Source: an uncultured Acetatifactor sp.
Lineage (GTDB): Bacteria > Bacillota > Clostridia > Lachnospirales > Lachnospiraceae
Assembly: GCA_910586485.1 (NCBI GenBank)
Contig: CAJUIA010000011.1
Location: forward strand, 47,885-111,884
Direction: 5' to 3'
DNA length: 64,000 bases
Shown here: piece by piece, positions 41,113-49,596 of the stretch
Layout of the letters: every line of letters begins with the position of its first letter
Position numbering within the stretch: position 1 is the first letter of the stretch
The notes under the pieces: model-generated
Databases searched by the model: none
Told to the model about the DNA's origin: nothing
What the model saw: the letters and a program-made list of their open reading frames with translations, nothing else
Made by a program: the position numbers and the translations under genes

Positions 41113-42141
41113 ATGAGTTTTGAATTTGTTAAAAAGCTACCCACCCCTGCAGAGATTCGGGAACAGTTTCCCCTTCCTGCGGATCTGGCAAAAATAAAAG
41201 AGACCCGCGATGCAGAGATCAGAGAAGTGCTTACCGGCAAAAGCAGTAAGTTCCTTGTAATCATTGGTCCCTGCTCCGCGGACAACGAAGCTTCGGTCTG
41301 CGACTATGTGACCCGCCTGGCCAGGGTCAACGAAAAGGTCAGTGACAAATTAATCCTGATTCCCCGGATTTACACCAACAAGCCCCGCACCACAGGCGAG
41401 GGATACAAGGGCATCGTTCACCAGCCGGACCCGGAGGGAAAGCCTGATTTTCTTGCCGGGTTAATTGCCATGCGGAAAATGCACATACGGGCGATTGCGG
41501 AGACCGGCCTGACTGCCGCGGACGAAATGCTGTATCCCGAAAACTGGCGCTATGTATCGGACATTCTCTCTTATGTGGCCATCGGCGCCCGTTCCGTGGA
41601 AGACCAGCAGCACCGGCTGACGGTCAGCGGCTTTGACGTGGCGGCCGGGATGAAAAATCCCACCAGCGGCGACCTGTCCGTTATGCTGAACTCCGTTTAT
41701 GCGGCACAGCATCCCCATTCCTTTATCTACCGGGGCTGGGAAGTCAATACCACCGGCAACGACCTGACTCACACCGTGCTTCGAGGCGCAACCAACAAGC
41801 ATGGCAACAATATTCCGAACTACCATTACGAAGACTTGAATCTGCTGCTGGAAATGTATGAAAAAATGGATTTAAAGAATCCTGCCTGCGTGATTGATGC
41901 CAACCACTCCAATTCTGGAAAACAATATAAACAGCAGATTCGCATCGTAAAAGAGGTTATGCACAGCCGAAAATTAAATCCCGACATTCATAAGCTGGTA
42001 AAGGGCGTTATGATTGAGAGCTATATTGAGGAAGGCTGCCAAAAGGTAGGCGGGGGAATCTACGGCAAATCCATCACCGATCCCTGCCTTGGCTGGGAGG
42101 CGTCGGAAAAGCTGATTTATGATATTGCAGAATACGAGTGA
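41113..42141 (+). CDS. 3-deoxy-7-phosphoheptulonate (DAHP) synthase, type I
   Basis: A 342-residue AroF/G/H-type enzyme. LVIIGPCSADNE, IPRIYTNKPRTTGEGYKG, ARSVEDQQHRLTVSG, KNPTSGDLSVMLNS and CVIDANHSNSGKQY are all family hallmarks with the metal-binding Cys and His. It condenses PEP and erythrose 4-phosphate, the first step to aromatic amino acids. GGGAGGACAT precedes the ATG at 41113; the longer frame from 41041 lacks a site. Confidence 0.95.
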   Translation: MSFEFVKKLPTPAEIREQFPLPADLAKIKETRDAEIREVLTGKSSKFLVIIGPCSADNEASVCDYVTRLARVNEKVSDKLILIPRIYTNKPRTTGEGYKGIVHQPDPEGKPDFLAGLIAMRKMHIRAIAETGLTAADEMLYPENWRYVSDILSYVAIGARSVEDQQHRLTVSGFDVAAGMKNPTSGDLSVMLNSVYAAQHPHSFIYRGWEVNTTGNDLTHTVLRGATNKHGNNIPNYHYEDLNLLLEMYEKMDLKNPACVIDANHSNSGKQYKQQIRIVKEVMHSRKLNPDIHKLVKGVMIESYIEEGCQKVGGGIYGKSITDPCLGWEASEKLIYDIAEYE

Positions 42142-42149
42142 GGATACCC

Positions 42150-42911
42150 ATGATATATGAAGTTAAGCAGACGGCCAAAGCGTCCGCACTTTTTCAGGGC
42201 TGGGAGGAAACCATGATCCTCTCCTGCCTGCAGGGCATTATGGGCAGGCTCTACAGTGCAGAATCCCCCGCCTCCGCAATGGCTGTCCTTGGAGATTTTA
42301 CCTTTTTTGCAGGCAGGGTCAGCAGAGAGCTGATTTCCTTTAAACCAAAGGACTGCACACAGGATTTCATGATTATGGTGGGACAAAATGAAGAATGGAA
42401 TCATGCCATAGCCGAACACTACGGCGCTAAGGCTGCCGTTGTCTCCCGCTATGCCTTCAAAAAGGAGCCGAATGCTTTTGACCGCCAAAAACTGGAACAC
42501 GCCGCCTCTTCCCTGCCTGACTGCCTGGAAGCGGACCTGATCGACGAGCAGCTTTTTTATCTGTGTAAAGCGAACGGCTGGAGCACTGATCTCGTCTCAC
42601 AATTCAAAGATTACGAGGAATACCGCCGCTTAGGGCTGGGGGTGGTGATCCATAAGGGCCCCAAAATATTCTGCGGAGCTTCTTCCTATTCCAGATACCG
42701 CGACGGTATTGAGATTGAGATCGACACCAGAGAGGACCACCGTCGTCAGGGCCTTGCATATGCCTGCGGCGCCCGGCTGATCCTGGAATGCCTGAAGCGA
42801 AAGCTTTACCCCAGCTGGGACGCGCAGAATCCGTGGTCCGCAGCGCTGGCCTGTAAGCTTGGCTATCACTACAGCCATACCTATCAGGCGGTGGAAATCC
42901 ACGGATATTGA
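42150..42911 (+). CDS. GNAT-family acetyltransferase
   Basis: A 253-residue protein of the GNAT_acetyltr_2 type. The C-terminal half has the acetyl-CoA signature: GIEIEIDTREDHRRQGLAYA, then ACGARLILECLKRKLYPSWD and NPWSAALACKLGYH. The N-terminal half (ILSCLQGIMGRLYS, FTFFAGRVSREL) is family typical. It follows DAHP synthase by eight bases and is probably in the same transcript. Substrate unknown. Confidence 0.85.
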   Translation: MIYEVKQTAKASALFQGWEETMILSCLQGIMGRLYSAESPASAMAVLGDFTFFAGRVSRELISFKPKDCTQDFMIMVGQNEEWNHAIAEHYGAKAAVVSRYAFKKEPNAFDRQKLEHAASSLPDCLEADLIDEQLFYLCKANGWSTDLVSQFKDYEEYRRLGLGVVIHKGPKIFCGASSYSRYRDGIEIEIDTREDHRRQGLAYACGARLILECLKRKLYPSWDAQNPWSAALACKLGYHYSHTYQAVEIHGY

Positions 42912-42922
42912 ATCATAGAGAA

Positions 42923-43525
42923 TCAGAAAATCTTTAGATACCCGATCAAAAGCGCCGGATTCACATAAGCCTCCAGAAAGCAGCCTGCTATGACCGTCCC
43001 GGCAATGGCGCCCAGCCAGCCCAGCTTTTTTATCACAAAGCTTCTTCCCTCCGCCTCCATCACGCCGCTTCTGGAATAAATGGCCCGATACAGGCTTTCG
43101 CACCATCCCAGCAGCATCAATACCGCCGGCACGAAAAGCAGATACTGAGGGAAAATCCCCACCAGTGCCAGGGCCAGCCCCTTCACCCCATAACGGATAA
43201 ACAGCACCGACAGGTAAACCCCTGCGGACATCCCGCACCAGGCTGCGGTTCCCATACAGATCACATACCCTAAATAGGTGGTTGCCAGAACGGCCGCCAA
43301 AATCAGCGCCAGCATTCTTTTTCGCAGAACATAATAAAAGAAAGCATTGCCGTCCAGTGTCATATATTTCATCCGGTATAAGACAGATTCGTCAAATAAT
43401 CCCGTTTCCTTCAAGAAAATACTCTTTCCCAGATTCATAATCAGGATGCCTGCAACGACCCCGATACAGAACACCGGAAGCAGTCTCCTGCTCCCGGTGG
43501 GTATCCGCTTTCCCGCAATCTGCAT
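42923..43525 (-). CDS. spoIIM: Stage II sporulation protein M family
   Basis: A 200-residue membrane protein with five hydrophobic segments. It matches SpoIIM in layout: an N-terminal helix ending GILIMNLGKSIFL, then a soluble stretch, and the polar core YLSVLFIRYGVKGLALALVGIFPQYLLFVPA. SpoIIM works with SpoIID and SpoIIP in septal wall removal during engulfment. Start at 43525 (MQIAGKRIP) is preceded by GGCGGGC; the longer frame adds 26 uncharacteristic residues. Confidence 0.85.
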   Translation of the reverse strand: MQIAGKRIPTGSRRLLPVFCIGVVAGILIMNLGKSIFLKETGLFDESVLYRMKYMTLDGNAFFYYVLRKRMLALILAAVLATTYLGYVICMGTAAWCGMSAGVYLSVLFIRYGVKGLALALVGIFPQYLLFVPAVLMLLGWCESLYRAIYSRSGVMEAEGRSFVIKKLGWLGAIAGTVIAGCFLEAYVNPALLIGYLKIF

Positions 43526-43695
43526 GTAGCGCCCGCCTTTCTCCGGGCGGCACTTCCCGACAGCCTGCCGCTGCAGGACCATCGCTGTATCCGGCTCAAA
43601 CAAAAACGCTGCGCTGAAAGCTCTGCCGCCTCCGGTTATTCATCTCTATGCGGCGGGCCTTATACTTATGTCCCATATCCAAACATTTGACTTAC

Positions 43696-44229
43696 TCAGG
43701 CAAACCTGGCAATATAGGTTAAAATACCGCAGATCGTCTTGGAATCCTGTATCTTGCAGTCAAAAATCATCTGCTTTAATGCTTCCGGCTCGTAAGCCTC
43801 CACATTCAAATATTCATCCTCATCCAGATGCTGCTTTCCGGGCTTCAAATTCCGGGCCAGATAAATGTCAATTTTTTCATTGCAAAAAGCTACCGTAGTG
43901 TAAATGGAATTCAACAGCTCCACCCTGTCACAGGTATAACCGGTTTCCTCTTCCAGCTCGCGCATGGCCGCCACTGCGGTAGGCTCGTCTCTGCCATTTA
44001 AACCGCCCGCCGGAATTTCCAGTGTCTCGCGCTCTAACGCGTTGCGGTACTGCCGCACCATCAGCAGCTTTCCGTCCTCTCTGACGGCCACCACTGCCGC
44101 CGCTCCCTTGTGGTCGATCAAATCCCATTTTGCAGTATTCCCGTTGGGAATCTGCATGGTATCCTGATAATAATCAATAATGGCGCCCTTTGCAATCAGC
44201 TCACGCTTTAATCTCTTATATTCTTCCAT
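43696..44229 (-). CDS. Nudix hydrolase (ADP-ribose pyrophosphatase type)
   Basis: A 177-residue protein with a complete Nudix box starting GGLNGRDEP and containing RELEEETGY. The preceding LLMVRQYRNALERETLEIPA is typical of ADP-ribose/nucleotide sugar pyrophosphatases. It hydrolyses ADP-ribose and similar compounds. AAAGGGC precedes the start; it is 40 bp downstream of the aminotransferase gene and probably co-transcribed. Confidence 0.92.
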   Translation of the reverse strand: MEEYKRLKRELIAKGAIIDYYQDTMQIPNGNTAKWDLIDHKGAAAVVAVREDGKLLMVRQYRNALERETLEIPAGGLNGRDEPTAVAAMRELEEETGYTCDRVELLNSIYTTVAFCNEKIDIYLARNLKPGKQHLDEDEYLNVEAYEPEALKQMIFDCKIQDSKTICGILTYIARFA

Positions 44230-44269
44230 AAAAACAGCCCTTTCTGTAAATCCGCAAATTTCCTTCCGC

Positions 44270-45559
44270 TTAAGCTTCCAGAAGCTTCTCTACGCTCACC
44301 AGCTTCACACAGAGAACAAACAGCTCCGTGGCCATAGCCATTTCCTCCGGCGTGGGGAAGGACGGCGCAATACGAATATTGCTGTCTTTCGGATCCTTTC
44401 CATAAGGAAAGGTTGCTCCGGCGCCCGTCAGGGTCACGCCTGCTTCCTTACACTTTGCCACAATCGCCTTTGCACACCCCTCTAAAGCATCAAAGGAAAT
44501 AAAATAACCACCGTTAGGTTTTGTCCATTCTCCTATTTCCAGGCCTCCCAGCTCTCTCTCCAGTGTCGCCTCCACCGCTTCGAACTTAGGACGCATCAGC
44601 GCAGCATGCTTCTTCATATGCGCCTTAATCCCGTTAATGTCTTTAAAATAACGAGCGTGACGCAACTGATTAATCTTGTCATAGCCGATGGTCTGGATGG
44701 TCAAAGACTTCTTGATACACTCCAGATTTCCCACGGATGAGGCAATGGCCGCCACGCCGGAGCCGGAAAAGCTGATCTTGGAGGTGGAAGCAAATTCGTA
44801 TACCATATCGGGATTTCCTGCCTTTTCACACTCGCTTAAGATCTCCAAAATCTTGTCCTGCCGCTCTTCCTCATCGTAAAGGTGGTGAACCGCATAAGCA
44901 TTATCCCAGAAAATACGGAAATCCTTTGCCGCCGGCTTCAGATTTGCAAATCTTCGTACCGTCTCGTCGGAGTAAGTATAGCCCTGAGGATTAGAATACT
45001 TGGGCACACACCAGATGCCCTTGATACTCTCGTCCTCCGCCGCCAGCTTCTCCACCAGATCCATGTCCGGGCCCTGGGGCGTCATGGGTACGGTGATCAT
45101 TTCAATCCCGAAATGCTGGGTAATGGCAAAATGCCTGTCATAGCCCGGAGCCGGACACAGGAATTTAACCTTGTCAAGCTTACACCAGGGCGTATTCCCC
45201 ATTACGCCGTGAGTCATGGCGCTGGATACCGCATCGTACATCACGTTCAGGCTGGCATTTCCGTATATAATCACGTTTTCCATGGGAACTCCCATGATGT
45301 CCGCCATCATCTGCTTTGCCTCATCCAGGCCGTCCAGTACGCCATAGTTCCGCACATCCACACCGTTCATGCTCTTCATATTACTTTTTGAGTTGAAAAC
45401 ATCAAAAATGTCCATTCCCATATCAAGCTGGGCCACAGACGGCTTTCCTCTGGACATATCCAGCTTCAGTCCCATTCCCTTTGCTTTTTCAAAATCCTTC
45501 TCCAGCTGCTCCTGCAATGATAACAGCTCTTCTCTGCTCAATTCCCGGTATGCTCTCAT
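44270..45559 (-). CDS. PLP-dependent class I aminotransferase (Asp aminotransferase, MocR-like subgroup)
   Basis: A 429-residue fold-type I enzyme close to the PF12897 group. It starts RAYRELSREELLSLQEQLEK, has MSRGKPSVAQLDMG, VIIYGNASLNVMYDA, the PLP-Asp region in FWDNAYAVHHL and the Schiff-base Lys in FASTSKISFSGSGVA. The ending is DSNIRIAPSFP with the carboxylate-binding Arg. It likely moves amino groups between aspartate or alanine and 2-oxoglutarate. A perfect ATTGTATACAAT palindrome lies 44 bp upstream. Confidence 0.9.
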   Translation of the reverse strand: MRAYRELSREELLSLQEQLEKDFEKAKGMGLKLDMSRGKPSVAQLDMGMDIFDVFNSKSNMKSMNGVDVRNYGVLDGLDEAKQMMADIMGVPMENVIIYGNASLNVMYDAVSSAMTHGVMGNTPWCKLDKVKFLCPAPGYDRHFAITQHFGIEMITVPMTPQGPDMDLVEKLAAEDESIKGIWCVPKYSNPQGYTYSDETVRRFANLKPAAKDFRIFWDNAYAVHHLYDEEERQDKILEILSECEKAGNPDMVYEFASTSKISFSGSGVAAIASSVGNLECIKKSLTIQTIGYDKINQLRHARYFKDINGIKAHMKKHAALMRPKFEAVEATLERELGGLEIGEWTKPNGGYFISFDALEGCAKAIVAKCKEAGVTLTGAGATFPYGKDPKDSNIRIAPSFPTPEEMAMATELFVLCVKLVSVEKLLEA

Positions 45560-45602
45560 ACTGCCTCCTCAAACTTGCCTGACAGCCATGCCGCCATGGA
45601 TT

Positions 45603-45614
45603 ATTGTATACAAT
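45603..45614. promoter_or_regulatory. ATTGTATACAAT palindrome before the aminotransferase
   Basis: A perfect 12-bp palindrome of the kind bound by GntR-family dimers, in the promoter-proximal region of the minus-strand aminotransferase gene. It overlaps or adjoins a TATGAT/TACAAT -10-like sequence. The regulator is not in the window. Confidence 0.45.
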
Positions 45615-45672
45615 CATACAATGCACTTGCACTATCATACTACAAGACGCCGGATTTCACAAGAGAGAATTT

Positions 45673-45717
45673 AAAAAAACTGCCGCTCTACGAATGATAT
45701 TCGTTAAAGCGGCAGTT
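45673..45717 (-). terminator. Rho-independent terminator after rny
   Basis: On the minus strand AACTGCCGCT pairs with AGCGGCAGTT around an AACGAAT/ATTCGT inner stem, followed by TTTTTTT. It ends the recA-recX-rny run. Confidence 0.88.
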
Positions 45718-45760
45718 CTCTTCTCTTATGAAATTTTTAAGTTCAAACTGTCTGTTCTGG

Positions 45761-47314
45761 CTATTTTGCGTACTCGATCACGCGGCTTTCACGGATAACG
45801 TTGACCTTGATCTGTCCGGGATATTCCATTTCCGTTTCAATCTTCTTGGAAATATCACGCGCCAACAGAACCATATCGGCATCTGAAATCTGCTCCGGCA
45901 CTACCATAACACGAACTTCACGACCTGCCTGAATAGCAAAAGATTTATCTACACCTTTGAAATTGTTTGTTATTTCTTCTAATTGCTTTAATCTGCTAGT
46001 ATAGGTTTCCAGTGTTTCCCTTCTAGCCCCTGGTCTTGCGGCAGATATTGTATCAGCAGCTTGTACAATACATGCAATCAGGGATGTTGCCTCCACGTCG
46101 CCGTGGTGGGACTCTACCGCATTCACTACAACGGAGTTTTCCTTGTACTTTCTGCACAGCTCCACGCCAAGCTGAATGTGGGAGCCTTCCATTTCGTGAT
46201 CCACGGATTTGCCGATGTCATGGAGTAATCCGGCGCGCTTTGCCAGCCTGACATCCAGCCCCATCTCTGCGGCAAGAAGTCCTGACAGCTGTGCAACCTC
46301 AATGGAATGCTTTAACGCATTCTGGCCGTAGCTGGTTCTGAACTTCATCTTGCCCAGCAGTCTGACAAGCTCTGGATGAATTCCATGCACGCCAACCTCC
46401 AGCGTTGCCGCCTCGCCTTCCTCCTTCATCATCAGTTCCACTTCTTTTTGCGCTTTTTCCACTGTTTCCTCAATTCTGGCAGGATGAATTCTTCCATCCA
46501 CGATCAGCTTTTCAAGCGCAATCCTCGCCACCTCACGACGGATGGGATCAAATCCTGACAGAATAACTGCCTCAGGCGTATCATCTATAATCAGATCCAC
46601 ACCTGTCATGGTTTCCAGGGTACGAATGTTACGCCCCTCTCGGCCAATGATTCTTCCCTTCATCTCATCACTGGGAAGCTGTACGACGGAAATTGTAGTT
46701 TCAGAGACGTGGTCTGCCGCACATCTCTGGATCGCATTCACCACATATTCCTTCGCCTTTTTGTCTGCTTCTTCTTTGGCGCGACTCTCCATTTCCTTGA
46801 TCATCACGGCCGTTTCATGCTTTACTTCGTCTTCAACAATTTTCAATAAGTAGTCTTTTGCCTGTTCAGAGGTTAACCCGGAAATTCGTTCCAGTTCCTG
46901 TACACGCTGCTCGTTCAGCTTGGAAACTTCTTCTCTCATCCTGTTCAAAGATTCTTCCTTCGCCGTTAAGCTCGCCTCGCGCTTTTCAATCGCGTCTGCC
47001 TTTTTATCAATGTTCTCTTCCTTCTGCTGAACCCTGCGCTCATACCGCTGCGCTTCCGCACGCCGTTCCTTGATTTCCTTGTCAAGTTCATTCTTGGTAC
47101 GAATGGACTCTTCCTTTACTTCAAGGAGCGATTCGCGCTTCTTTGTTTCAGCCGTCTTAAGAGCTTCATCAATAATCTCTCTTGCCTTATCCTGTGCACT
47201 GCCAATGGTTGACGCAGCGGATTTCTTCTGAACGTTTATCACGATCAGCGCCGTTACTGCCGCAGATACAACTATGGCGGCTACAAGGATAAGAGCCCAA
47301 ATGTATGCCGGCAT
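45761..47314 (-). CDS. rny: Ribonuclease Y
   Basis: A 517-residue endoribonuclease. One N-terminal membrane helix (residues 3-27), a long coiled coil to about residue 200, a KH domain with GRIIGREGRNIRTLE and an HD domain with HDIGKSVDHEMEGSH. It starts decay of many mRNAs at the membrane. GGAGGTGCTCC precedes the ATG. It is 88 bp downstream of recX. Confidence 0.97.
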   Translation of the reverse strand: MPAYIWALILVAAIVVSAAVTALIVINVQKKSAASTIGSAQDKAREIIDEALKTAETKKRESLLEVKEESIRTKNELDKEIKERRAEAQRYERRVQQKEENIDKKADAIEKREASLTAKEESLNRMREEVSKLNEQRVQELERISGLTSEQAKDYLLKIVEDEVKHETAVMIKEMESRAKEEADKKAKEYVVNAIQRCAADHVSETTISVVQLPSDEMKGRIIGREGRNIRTLETMTGVDLIIDDTPEAVILSGFDPIRREVARIALEKLIVDGRIHPARIEETVEKAQKEVELMMKEEGEAATLEVGVHGIHPELVRLLGKMKFRTSYGQNALKHSIEVAQLSGLLAAEMGLDVRLAKRAGLLHDIGKSVDHEMEGSHIQLGVELCRKYKENSVVVNAVESHHGDVEATSLIACIVQAADTISAARPGARRETLETYTSRLKQLEEITNNFKGVDKSFAIQAGREVRVMVVPEQISDADMVLLARDISKKIETEMEYPGQIKVNVIRESRVIEYAK

Positions 47315-47402
47315 CTACAGGAGCACCTCCTTTATTTGATTTTCATTGTACATGAACAAGCATTTTACAACAGTTAAATTTTAAACTTAAAAAGAGCTAA
47401 TG

Positions 47403-48026
47403 TCAAGCCTCAATATCTTCAGCTTTTAAAACCTTTCTTATCGTTTCACCGGAAAAGCCCTTTCTGAGCAGGAAAGCATAGGTTTTCTGCCGCTCGCGGA
47501 TTTCCGCCTTTTCCGCATCATATCCCCTTTTTTCCAGAAGCACCCGAATCATGGAAGCCTCATCCTGACTTCCGCCCAGCTCCTCCCATCTGGCCCAGGC
47601 CTGCTCCAGAGTGGCCCGCTCAATTCCTTTTCCCAGCAGGTCCTGCTCGATCCGCCGCCTGCTTCTGATATTTTCATGACCGGTAATATAATCACAGGCA
47701 TACCGCAGATCATCCGTATAATGAAAGCCCGCCACGTAAGCAAGCGCTTCTTCAATTATCCTCTGGGGATAAAATCCCGCTCTCAGCTTGTCGCGCAGCT
47801 GCTTTTCCGTATATTCCCGCTTCGTCAGCAAATTCATGGCGCGCAGCTTTGCCCGCTTCGGCAGCACCTCTTCCATAATTTCATCATAATCCCTTTGAGC
47901 GATCTCCGCCCCCGCGCACAGATGATAAGAACGCAGTTCGCCCTTGTACAGGACAAAGGCGAACTCTCCGTCAATATATACCTTGCTGCGGGAAGCAGAC
48001 AGCTCTTCTAAAGCTGTAACAATCAT
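47403..48026 (-). CDS. recX: RecA regulator RecX
   Basis: A 207-residue helical protein with RecX repeats: AKLRAMNLLTKREYTEKQLR, DKLRAGFYPQRIIEEALAYV and LLRKGFSGETIRKVL. RecX binds RecA filaments and tunes strand exchange. Its start overlaps the recA stop by four bases, implying coupled translation. Confidence 0.9.
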   Translation of the reverse strand: MIVTALEELSASRSKVYIDGEFAFVLYKGELRSYHLCAGAEIAQRDYDEIMEEVLPKRAKLRAMNLLTKREYTEKQLRDKLRAGFYPQRIIEEALAYVAGFHYTDDLRYACDYITGHENIRSRRRIEQDLLGKGIERATLEQAWARWEELGGSQDEASMIRVLLEKRGYDAEKAEIRERQKTYAFLLRKGFSGETIRKVLKAEDIEA

Positions 48027-49126
48027 TCCTTTTCACTCTTCTTTTTGGAGGGCTTAGATGCTTCACTGCCGGCCCCGGCGTCTGCCGCTTTGTCTGCTGC
48101 CGCTTTATCCGCTTCCTCTTTGGCCTTTACACCCTCGAATCCGTAATGCTCTCTCACCTTTTGACTGATTGCCTGACAGATCTCCGCATTATCCTTTAAA
48201 TACTGCTTTGCATTTTCCCGGCCCTGACCGATTTTATTGCCCTCATAGGCATACCATGCCCCGGACTTTACCACAATGTTCAGCTCTGCCGCCAGATCCA
48301 GAATATCGCCCTCCCTGGAAATGCCCTCGCCAAACATAATGTCAAATTCCGCTTCCTTAAACGGCGGCGCAATCTTATTTTTTACTACCTTCACCCTGGT
48401 ACGGTTACCGATGATCTCACCGCCCTGCTTCAGGGATTCAATACGGCGCACATCCAGGCGTACAGAGGAATAGAATTTCAATGCCCGGCCTCCCGTAGTA
48501 GTCTCCGGATTTCCAAACATCACTCCTACCTTCTCACGAAGCTGGTTGATGAATACTACCGTACAGTTTGACTTGCTGATAACCGCAGTCAGCTTTCGCA
48601 AAGCCTGGGACATCAGACGGGCCTGCAGGCCCACATGACTGTCACCCATGTCCCCGTCAATCTCCGCCTTGGGAACCAGGGCGGCCACAGAGTCCACAAC
48701 CACTATGTCCACGGCGCCGGACCGGACCATGGTCTCCGTAATTTCAAGGGCCTGTTCTCCGTTATCCGGCTGAGAAATATACAGATTGTCAATATCTACG
48801 CCGATGTTTTTTGCATACACCGGGTCAAGAGCATGCTCCGCGTCAATAAATCCCGCAATGCCGCCCCTTTTTTGCACCTCCGCGATCATGTGGAGGGTAA
48901 CGGTGGTTTTACCGCTTGATTCCGGTCCGTATATCTCCACAATCCTGCCCTTGGGAATGCCTCCCAGCCCCAGAGCTATATCCAGGCTCAATGAGCCGGT
49001 GGGAATCGTCTCCACATTCATCTGTGCGGAAGGATCTCCCAGCTTCATGACCGCTCCTTTTCCATACTGCTTCTCGATCTGACTGATCGCCGCATCTAAC
49101 GCTTTCAGCTTTTCATCTTTTTCCAT
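48023..49126 (-). CDS. recA: Recombinase A
   Basis: A 367-residue RecA. Walker A GPESSGKTT at 67-75, then FIDAEHALDPVYAKNIGVD, VVVDSVAALVPKAEIDGD, FINQLREKVGVMFGNPETTT and the acidic/Ala/Lys C-terminal tail. Start at 49126 has AAAGGAG; the longer frame to 49198 would run through the promoter. It drives homologous recombination and LexA self-cleavage. SOS boxes lie just upstream. Confidence 0.98.
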   Translation of the reverse strand: MEKDEKLKALDAAISQIEKQYGKGAVMKLGDPSAQMNVETIPTGSLSLDIALGLGGIPKGRIVEIYGPESSGKTTVTLHMIAEVQKRGGIAGFIDAEHALDPVYAKNIGVDIDNLYISQPDNGEQALEITETMVRSGAVDIVVVDSVAALVPKAEIDGDMGDSHVGLQARLMSQALRKLTAVISKSNCTVVFINQLREKVGVMFGNPETTTGGRALKFYSSVRLDVRRIESLKQGGEIIGNRTRVKVVKNKIAPPFKEAEFDIMFGEGISREGDILDLAAELNIVVKSGAWYAYEGNKIGQGRENAKQYLKDNAEICQAISQKVREHYGFEGVKAKEEADKAAADKAADAGAGSEASKPSKKKSEKE

Positions 49127-49145
49127 TTGAAATCTCCTTTTGTCC

Positions 49146-49198
49146 AGAACAAGCGTTCTTGTCCTTTTTAGGATAAAACATTTGTTCCTGTTTGTCAA
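49146..49198 (-). promoter_or_regulatory. recA promoter with two LexA (SOS) boxes
   Basis: Minus strand: consensus TTGACA (49198-49193), 17-bp spacer, TATCCT (49175-49170). One GAAC-N4-GTTT box fills the spacer (49176-49187). A perfect AGAAC-GCTT-GTTCT palindrome (49146-49159) lies just downstream of the -10. Both fit the Gram-positive LexA motif GAAC-N4-GTTC, the second exactly. Confidence 0.82.
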
Positions 49199-49596
49199 TT
49201 ACATTTTGTTATATCTTCGTTATATCACAGTCAAAGTCCATTAAAACTCTCTCAAAGTACAACACCTCCCGTTATTTTATTGTTTACAGAGTCCATGCCA
49301 AGAGCCTTTTGTTTCGCACCAGTGCATAGTAATAACTGCGTTAAAATAATAACATATGGTATTTTATTTACAAAAAGCGATCCTGCTGCTCTGCAGCCAC
49401 TGCTCCCCACGGCTTCTACACTGTCTTTTGAAGCCTGCTGTCTTTTTTCTGTTTTTCGGTGTGTTTAAGGCGAACTGCCTTATCGGATTTCCCGAAGGAA
49501 CAGATTGGATTGTACGGGAATGTACAATCCGAAGTCTGATACCTTTATATGATACTATAAATTTTTAAATAAAACAAGCCCTTTTTACTGCCATCT
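49199..49596. other. Gap between recA promoter and diguanylate cyclase
   Basis: No gene is supported. A strong hairpin, GGATTGTAC and GTACAATCC around GGGAAT, lies at 49507-49530. The rest is AT-rich with short open frames lacking ribosome-binding sites. Confidence 0.5.
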
